Shown here piece by piece: positions 59,237 to 64,000 of a DNA stretch of 64,000 nt. A program made the translations under genes and the position numbers. Below the pieces are notes generated by a model. It did not search any database, was not told where the DNA came from, and saw only the letters and a program-made list of their open reading frames with translations. Where the stretch lies: the NCBI GenBank assembly GCA_033762195.1, contig JANRLV010000150.1, positions 51,337-115,336 of the forward strand. The letters are read 5' to 3'. The first letter of the stretch is position 1. Each line of letters starts with the position of its first letter. The DNA is from SpSt-398 sp033762195. Its GTDB lineage: Bacteria > Bacteroidota > Bacteroidia > Chitinophagales > Chitinophagaceae.

Positions 59237-60627
59237 TAATATAGTACCGTGTTAAAGGTAATGTCTTCGTTTGTAACATATCCCGATCCTGCATACGTGG
59301 TTGCAGAGGCTAACCATAATGTGTTGGTAAAATAATACCGCGCATAGGGCCAGTGCCAATCAGCATAATTTTTCTCTGCTGATCGATAATACAAATTAAA
59401 TGACCCGGGATTCGGTTCAAAACTTATAGGACTATCGAGAGAGTATCTAATATCCTGGTTCAATTTTGCCGGCCAGGTATCCCTTTCAAATATTACATAT
59501 ATAAAATGGACAGGATCTATAGAAGGTACTTCATTTTGCCAATTGGTTTGCATGGAGTAATTGACCGTTAGCAAGTCAACATTTTTGATTTTTTTTCTTT
59601 TTACCTTTTGAATAAGCTTCCCTAAGTAGTTGCTGTATTGATCTGAGGAGTATTCCTTTTTCTCGGCACCAGGAATGCCCTCTCTTCTTCCATTGTGGCA
59701 TACAAGCTTAGCCCTGATTGAAACCTCTGCCGCGCCGGCAACCCAGGATTCCTTGGGGTCAGCCACTCTCATGTTTTCGATCTTAAAGTTTATTTTATTG
59801 TGATTGAATTCAGGAAAATCTACTCTGGCAGTTGGAGCATCCGTAGGATCATCATCGGGGCCACCACCGGTGCCACCACCGCCCGTACCGCCTCCACCAC
59901 CACCACCACCGCCACCGCCGCCGCAAGGCGTTTCATCTGTTACGGGGGGGCACCCTGGAGCACAAGGGTCTAATTCGCAGGGAATAGGCATTCTACCCAT
60001 TACATTTACTGCTTCATTTATTGAAACTACCCAAACTTCATTTTCATTAGCGTATTCTTCGTCTATATTGCTCACAAAAACAAGTTCACCATTTTCCAAC
60101 TTGTAACCAGGATAAACATCATCAGGGCTGCCTTCGTCTACCTCAGCATCACCAGTGTAAAATATCATAATCGGATCCTCATCTATTGAAACACTATCAA
60201 ACCCTGGAACAACTGCATATGTTTGGGTGGTATTGTCTTCTTGGTATTGTAAACGAGGGATGTAAATCTGGGGGTAATAATAATCACCAGCCCGGGCAAA
60301 AATATCCAAATGGAGTTGATTACTTGACTCGGGGGATGACATAGACGCTATAACAGGATCTGCAAAAATGTCCTTGATCAACACTTCATATTCCCCATCG
60401 AATTTGTTACTAGCCATTTGCCGGATTCTTGTCCGAGCCTCCTTTTTCGATAAGACTGGAGCAATTTCTTTAATAAAGGATTTGAGTCTGGCATTCAGAA
60501 ATCCAGCATCTGACTGGGGTAATTCGGGTGTTTCAGGGATCGTCATCCGATCATTTTTTTTACACCCAATAACAATGAAAGTAAATACAAAAAATGCAAA
60601 CAGGAGTTTTGGAATTAACCTTCTCAT
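59236..60627 (-). CDS. Hypothetical lipoprotein with polyglycine linker
   Basis: A lipoprotein signal ends in VIGC (Cys22). Residues ~30-210 form an N-terminal domain with an acidic middle. A Cys/Pro-rich segment (PCELDPCAPGCPP) and a tract of twelve Gly plus GGTGGG-type repeats link to a C-terminal beta-rich domain (~265-463). No known family is seen. The Gly tract is made of repeated GGN codons and may be length-variable. It precedes and overlaps the barrel gene, and the two may act together at the outer membrane. Confidence 0.7.
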   Translation of the reverse strand: MRRLIPKLLFAFFVFTFIVIGCKKNDRMTIPETPELPQSDAGFLNARLKSFIKEIAPVLSKKEARTRIRQMASNKFDGEYEVLIKDIFADPVIASMSSPESSNQLHLDIFARAGDYYYPQIYIPRLQYQEDNTTQTYAVVPGFDSVSIDEDPIMIFYTGDAEVDEGSPDDVYPGYKLENGELVFVSNIDEEYANENEVWVVSINEAVNVMGRMPIPCELDPCAPGCPPVTDETPCGGGGGGGGGGGGTGGGGTGGGPDDDPTDAPTARVDFPEFNHNKINFKIENMRVADPKESWVAGAAEVSIRAKLVCHNGRREGIPGAEKKEYSSDQYSNYLGKLIQKVKRKKIKNVDLLTVNYSMQTNWQNEVPSIDPVHFIYVIFERDTWPAKLNQDIRYSLDSPISFEPNPGSFNLYYRSAEKNYADWHWPYARYYFTNTLWLASATTYAGSGYVTNEDITFNTVLY

Positions 60628-60693
60628 AGTTTTTGGTTTAGTGGAAAGGAATAGGTTTACATATTAAATATATCTAACGTCAACGCATTATCC

Positions 60694-60716
60694 AATACCA
60701 CTTTATGGTATTTTTG
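60694..60716 (+). promoter_or_regulatory. Palindrome and -7 element before coaX
   Basis: AATACCA/TGGTATT (60694-60712) with a 5-nt spacer overlaps TATTTTTG (60709-60716), a TAnnTTTG match only 4 bp before the coaX ATG. If used, the mRNA would be leaderless or the start further inside. No -33 element was found, so the promoter call is uncertain. Confidence 0.35.
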
Positions 60717-60720
60717 GCCT

Positions 60721-61449
60721 ATGGGAATTACATTATGCTTTGATTTTGGTAACACCCGGATGAAAGCCGGCATATTTCATGATGATGTTTTGGCCGAGGT
60801 TGTTGTTCTCGAAAACGACGGCGTAGAATTGATTGAGAATCTAATTAATCAATACAAACCCGGTAAATCGATCCTTTCCTCCGTTATCAATCACAATCCG
60901 GAAATAGAAACCACGCTTGCCAATCGCACCCGTTTTCACCGGCTGAATCATTTGTCTAAACTCCCTTTTACCACACCGGTAGGAAAACCCGAGACGATCG
61001 GTGCAGACCGGCTGGCCCTGGCAGCGGCGGCGGTTCACTTTTATTCAGGCAGGCATAACCTGGTGATCGGATTGGGTACCTGTATCACCTATAACTTCAT
61101 CAATAAGAACCGGGAATTCATCGGTGGGGCCATCTCCCCGGGCATGGAAATGCGCCTCAAGGCCCTGAACTATTATACCGCCAAACTGCCTTTAGAGAAG
61201 GCCGACTGGAATGTACCCCTGGTTGGCTACGATACCCGCACGAATATTTTGACGGGTGTGGTAATGGCCATGGCGATGGAAATAAACGGATTTACAGAGA
61301 GTTATGGCGAAAAATTCAGCAACTTTAACGTGCTTTTAACCGGGGGGGATATACCGTTTTTGGCTTCCCATCTGAAAAGTAAGATATTTGCCGACGCTGA
61401 TTTAATCTTTAAAGGTCTGTATGCGCTTAGTGAAGTTAACAATGCTTAA
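60721..61449 (+). CDS. coaX: Type III pantothenate kinase
   Basis: CoaX phosphorylates pantothenate, the first step of coenzyme A synthesis. The ASKHA-fold motifs are CFDFGNTRMKAGIF at the start, TPVGKPETIGADRLALAAAAVH near 80-102 and IGLGTCITYNFINKNREFIGGAISPGMEMRLKAL near 116-150. Length 242 is normal. Its stop overlaps the next ATG by 8 bp. The order coaX - outer membrane protein - lptC is common in Bacteroidota. Confidence 0.95.
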   Translation: MGITLCFDFGNTRMKAGIFHDDVLAEVVVLENDGVELIENLINQYKPGKSILSSVINHNPEIETTLANRTRFHRLNHLSKLPFTTPVGKPETIGADRLALAAAAVHFYSGRHNLVIGLGTCITYNFINKNREFIGGAISPGMEMRLKALNYYTAKLPLEKADWNVPLVGYDTRTNILTGVVMAMAMEINGFTESYGEKFSNFNVLLTGGDIPFLASHLKSKIFADADLIFKGLYALSEVNNA

Positions 61450-62806
61450 GAGGATTGCTGTTCTATTACCGTTTGGAGCCTGTTTTTTTTCCACCCTATC
61501 TGCTCAGGATAACTCACCTTATTCGCGCTATGGACTGGGAGATGCCTCTCCGCAGAGTAATATTCTCAACCGGGGTATGGGGGGTGTTTCCGCCGCCTAT
61601 TCAGACCTCCTGTACGTGAATTTTCTCAACCCCGCATCTTATTCTGCCTTCCGCACCAACAAGATCCTGGAAACCGGGGAAACCGTTTCTGGCCGTGTAG
61701 TATTGGATGCCGGGATCAATTTTGATAATCGCACCCTGCGCGAGGCAAACCGACCTGATAAATTCACCTCCCCCAATACTTACTTTTCTTACCTCCAGTT
61801 GGGCATTCCCCTGAGCAAGAACTGGGGTATGGCCTTTGGGTTAAGACCTATGTCCAAGATCGGATACCGCCTGCAAACGCAGGAAAGACTGGCCGTGGAC
61901 AGCGCCGTTACCCAATACCGGGGCGAGGGTGGTGCCTATCAGGCTACTTTTGGGACCGGATTTGCTATCAAAAACTTTAGTATTGGCGCCAACCTGGGCT
62001 ATCTATTTGGGAAAAAAGATTACTCCTCTGAAAGGACCCTGATCAATGATACCGTGACCTATGCCCGGGGAAATTTTCAAACAAAAGCCTCTTTTGGAGG
62101 GATCTTCCTGAGTGGAGGTCTGCAACAAAAGATCGTTCTGTCCCGACATGAGAAAACCAAGGCGGAGAAAACAGTGCTCCGGCTGGGTGCTTATGGTAAT
62201 TTGAAAAGGGATCTGAATGCCAATAAGGACTTTTTCCGCGAAACATTTACGCGTGACCTGACCAGTGGATACCTGAAGATCGACAGCGTGTATTCCGAAA
62301 ACAATGTAAAAGGTAAAATAACCTACCCTGGTACGGTTGGAGCTGGCTTTATTTATGAAGTTTCTCCTACGCCTGAAGATGGTGGATTCCAGTTTGGGGT
62401 CGATTATGTAATGACAAAATGGAGTGATTACCGTTTTTACAATACCACCGATCTGGTGCAGGACAGTAAAGAGTTTCGCATCGGGGCACAGATATTACCG
62501 CCTATTTACCCCAACCGTTCCTATTGGAAGAATGTTTCTTACCGCGCGGGTATGTTTGTGGGCAATGATAACATTCTGGTAGGGGGCAAGCTTCCCGTAT
62601 TTGGAATTTCGGGTGGTATCAGTCTGCCGGTACTGGGGTTAAAAGACCCTTCAAGCCGCTATCGCACCCAATTTACTGTGGTCAATCTTTCTTTTGAATA
62701 CATCAAGCGTGGAAACAATGACAACCTGTTAAAGGAAAACCTGTTCCGCCTTTCTGCCGGTTTCTCCCTGAGTGATAACTGGTTTACCAAAAGAAAATAC
62801 AACTAA
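61442..62806 (+). CDS. Outer membrane beta-barrel protein (hypothetical)
   Basis: A signal peptide (1-22, ending LSAQ) is followed by DNSPYSRYGLGDASPQSNILNRGMGGVSAAY, a typical start of Bacteroidota barrel proteins (PorV/FadL-like look). The 454 residues are beta-rich to the C-terminus. The ATG at 61442 overlaps the coaX stop. It is located between coaX and lptC, and may have a role at the outer membrane near LPS export, but nothing in the sequence proves this. Confidence 0.82.
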   Translation: MLKRIAVLLPFGACFFSTLSAQDNSPYSRYGLGDASPQSNILNRGMGGVSAAYSDLLYVNFLNPASYSAFRTNKILETGETVSGRVVLDAGINFDNRTLREANRPDKFTSPNTYFSYLQLGIPLSKNWGMAFGLRPMSKIGYRLQTQERLAVDSAVTQYRGEGGAYQATFGTGFAIKNFSIGANLGYLFGKKDYSSERTLINDTVTYARGNFQTKASFGGIFLSGGLQQKIVLSRHEKTKAEKTVLRLGAYGNLKRDLNANKDFFRETFTRDLTSGYLKIDSVYSENNVKGKITYPGTVGAGFIYEVSPTPEDGGFQFGVDYVMTKWSDYRFYNTTDLVQDSKEFRIGAQILPPIYPNRSYWKNVSYRAGMFVGNDNILVGGKLPVFGISGGISLPVLGLKDPSSRYRTQFTVVNLSFEYIKRGNNDNLLKENLFRLSAGFSLSDNWFTKRKYN

Positions 62807-62812
62807 TCAAGC

Positions 62813-63358
62813 ATGACCCGGGTCAGCCATCGAATTTGGGCCCTGGGGTTGGCTGTTTTTTTCCTTGTCTCCTGCGAGAATGATGAAAAACAGGTAGCCG
62901 ATCTCACCGGTCGGGTGGTGATGGTGGAGGAAGGAAAAGACATTACCAGTTACCTCAGCCAGAAAGGCGTGATGAAAGCCAAACTGGTTGCTCCCCTGCT
63001 GTATCGCTACCAGGCCGATACCATATACTCCGAGTTTCCCGACTCCCTGCACGTTGATTTTTACGATGACAGTACACGGATTGAAACCCAGCTAAACGCC
63101 CTTTATGGGAAGTATATTGAAACATACAACCGCATCTACCTGCGCGATAGCGTAGTCGTCTTTAATGTAGAAGGTGATACCTTACGATGCCCCGAAATGT
63201 GGTGGGATCAATCCAAAGCGCTGTTTTATAATGATACCACCTGGCGGCTCGACTCCAGAAATGGTACACACCTGAAGGGGACAGGAGGTTTTGAAGCTTC
63301 TCAAGACCTGAAACGAATCACATTCAAAAACCCGAGAGGAGTATTTCCGGGGCAATAG
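62813..63358 (+). CDS. lptC: LPS export protein LptC
   Basis: LptC links LptB2FG to LptA in LPS transport. A lipoprotein signal ends in VSC (Cys21), unlike the membrane helix of enterobacterial LptC. The rest is the beta-jellyroll repeat of the OstA/LptC type: VMVEEGKDITSYLSQKGVMKAKLVAPLLYRY, FPDSLHVDFYDD, LNALYGKYIE. The 181-residue length fits. Array R5 starts 4 bp after its stop, then a terminator-like hairpin. Confidence 0.88.
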   Translation: MTRVSHRIWALGLAVFFLVSCENDEKQVADLTGRVVMVEEGKDITSYLSQKGVMKAKLVAPLLYRYQADTIYSEFPDSLHVDFYDDSTRIETQLNALYGKYIETYNRIYLRDSVVVFNVEGDTLRCPEMWWDQSKALFYNDTTWRLDSRNGTHLKGTGGFEASQDLKRITFKNPRGVFPGQ

Positions 63359-63362
63359 TTTA

Positions 63363-63520
63363 TTCACCGCAGAGAACAAGAGTTTGGATGACAGATGACT
63401 GATGACGGAAGACTGAGTCAAGGTCCCGAAGCATCGGGAGGAATTCGGGAGTCCCGCCATATTACTTCTGTCATCTGTCAACAGTCATCTGTCATCCAAA
63501 CTCTTGTTCTCTGCGGTGAA
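63363..63520. repeat. Heptamer inverted array R5 (GATGACA units) with long perfect outer arms
   Basis: The outer arms of about 38 bp, beginning TTCACCGCAGAGAACAAG, are essentially perfect complements and end in GATGACA/GATGACT units. The core holds CCCGAAGCATCGGGAGG and GGGAGTCCC and is nearly identical to that of R2. It starts 4 bp after lptC. It would fold into the longest hairpin in the window. Confidence 0.9.
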
Positions 63521-63550
63521 ACATGTTATCATAGGGGAGGCCTATAAAAG

Positions 63551-63595
63551 GAGAAACCCGCCGGGGCTCTAATCCGACGGGTCTCAATTTTTTAG
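63551..63595 (+). terminator. Hairpin with T run after lptC
   Basis: GAGAAACCCGCCGG and CCGACGGGTCTC pair with a 2-nt bulge and one mismatch around a 9-nt loop and are followed by AATTTTTT. It probably ends the coaX-lptC transcript. Confidence 0.7.
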
Positions 63596-63935
63596 GAATC
63601 AGTACACATTAACCTAGATGTTTTTCAGGACGGATTTCCTAAACGGTTTTTCACAAGGATAAAGAACTAACGGGACTGTATAGAAACTAAAACTAAAAGA
63701 CTAAAAAAGAAAGTTGATTGATACGGATTTTACGGGTCGGTTTTAGTTGGATATTGGATTAAGAACTTTGGACTTTTCGGATTTGGATATTGGATGTTAC
63801 CTCTGCCGACCAATCAACTTCTGGAACAAATGTAGCTTTCACATTTCTTTTGCAATAGAGCAAAACCGCTTCATTTGCATAGGACTTTTTGAGCGTTGTT
63901 TTCGTAAATCTACGATTCAGGAAATACGGTTTTGG
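63596..63935. other. Non-coding stretch after the terminator
   Basis: No gene is supported here. A loose GGATATTGGAT motif occurs around 63748-63796, which resembles worn-down heptamer units. An open frame of 66 codons at 63747-63947 has no protein-like features and runs into array R6. Confidence 0.5.
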
Positions 63936-64000
63936 GGTGTTGGATGACGGAGGACAGATGACAGATGACGGAGGGCGGATGTTGGATGATGGATGTTGGA
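63936..64000. repeat. Heptamer array R6, cut by the window end
   Basis: About nine in-register 7-bp units are present (GGTGTTG, GATGACG, GAGGACA, GATGACA, GATGACG, GAGGGCG, GATGTTG, GATGATG, GATGTTG). Only the left arm is in the window; a complementary right arm would be expected just beyond. Confidence 0.8.

Noticed and set aside
63747..63947. Small gene of 66 codons near the window end
   Set aside because: It has no signal, domain or upstream element and runs into heptamer array R6.
1..64000. Insertion sequences or prophage
   Set aside because: No transposase, integrase, capsid or tail gene was seen; the repeats found are non-coding.

Overview
The window looks like a chromosomal segment of a Bacteroidota bacterium, most likely of the Chitinophagaceae or a close relative. 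The signs are an alternative complex III operon joined to an aa3-type oxidase operon, a fused CcoN-CcoO cbb3 oxidase, promoter-like TAnnTTTG elements, weak or absent Shine-Dalgarno sequences, many lipoproteins and beta-barrel-like proteins, and MeaB, CoaX and TM2/DUF2752 genes in typical arrangements. No insertion sequence, prophage, CRISPR array or rRNA operon was seen. The assignment rests on gene content only.

Region 1 (about 0.2-25.6 kb) is a respiratory island on the + strand. actABCDEF (quinol to cytochrome c, alternative complex III) runs into coxB, coxA, ctaB (heme O synthase), two subunit III genes and a subunit IV gene, and ends at a strong terminator. An SCO copper chaperone and a DUF420 membrane protein follow. 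After a small coiled-coil membrane protein on the - strand comes the cbb3 oxidase set: ccoI, ccoS, ccoNO fusion, ccoQ, ccoP, ccoG, ccoH and a TauE/DsbD-like membrane protein. The heme A synthase gene ctaA lies apart at 36.9 kb. The low-affinity (aa3) and high-affinity (cbb3) branches of the electron transport chain, with most of their assembly factors, are thus within 25 kb.

Region 2 (25.6-34.9 kb) holds an alkyltransferase-like protein, DUF5522 and TrmB genes, a structured tRNA-like RNA on the - strand with its own promoter, an Lrp/AsnC regulator, a small secreted protein, an ABC permease, a glycosyltransferase, an alpha/beta hydrolase, and a MarR regulator with a palindromic operator in front of an acyl-CoA dehydrogenase.

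Region 3 (35-49.7 kb) is mixed housekeeping and accessory content: KorB, RNase HII, CtaA, a membrane patatin, a lipid kinase, FabH, a PIG-L deacetylase, a methyltransferase, a DinB-like protein, a CYTH protein, a GH30 glycosidase, a GNAT-LOG fusion, DUF2752, TM2 and an alpha/beta hydrolase.

Region 4 (49.8-64 kb) holds TypA/BipA, a metzincin-like protease, a double CDGSH protein, MeaB, two LPS-type glycosyltransferases, a Lon N-domain protein, a lipoprotein/barrel pair, and CoaX - outer membrane protein - LptC.

Two things are not explained by ordinary gene content. One is a family of intergenic inverted arrays built from 7-bp units (GATGACR/GATGTTG and GTGAGAC types) that mostly begin within 0-15 bp of a stop codon and sometimes supply the stop codon. 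The other is the 163-nt tRNA-like RNA with a greatly enlarged variable arm.
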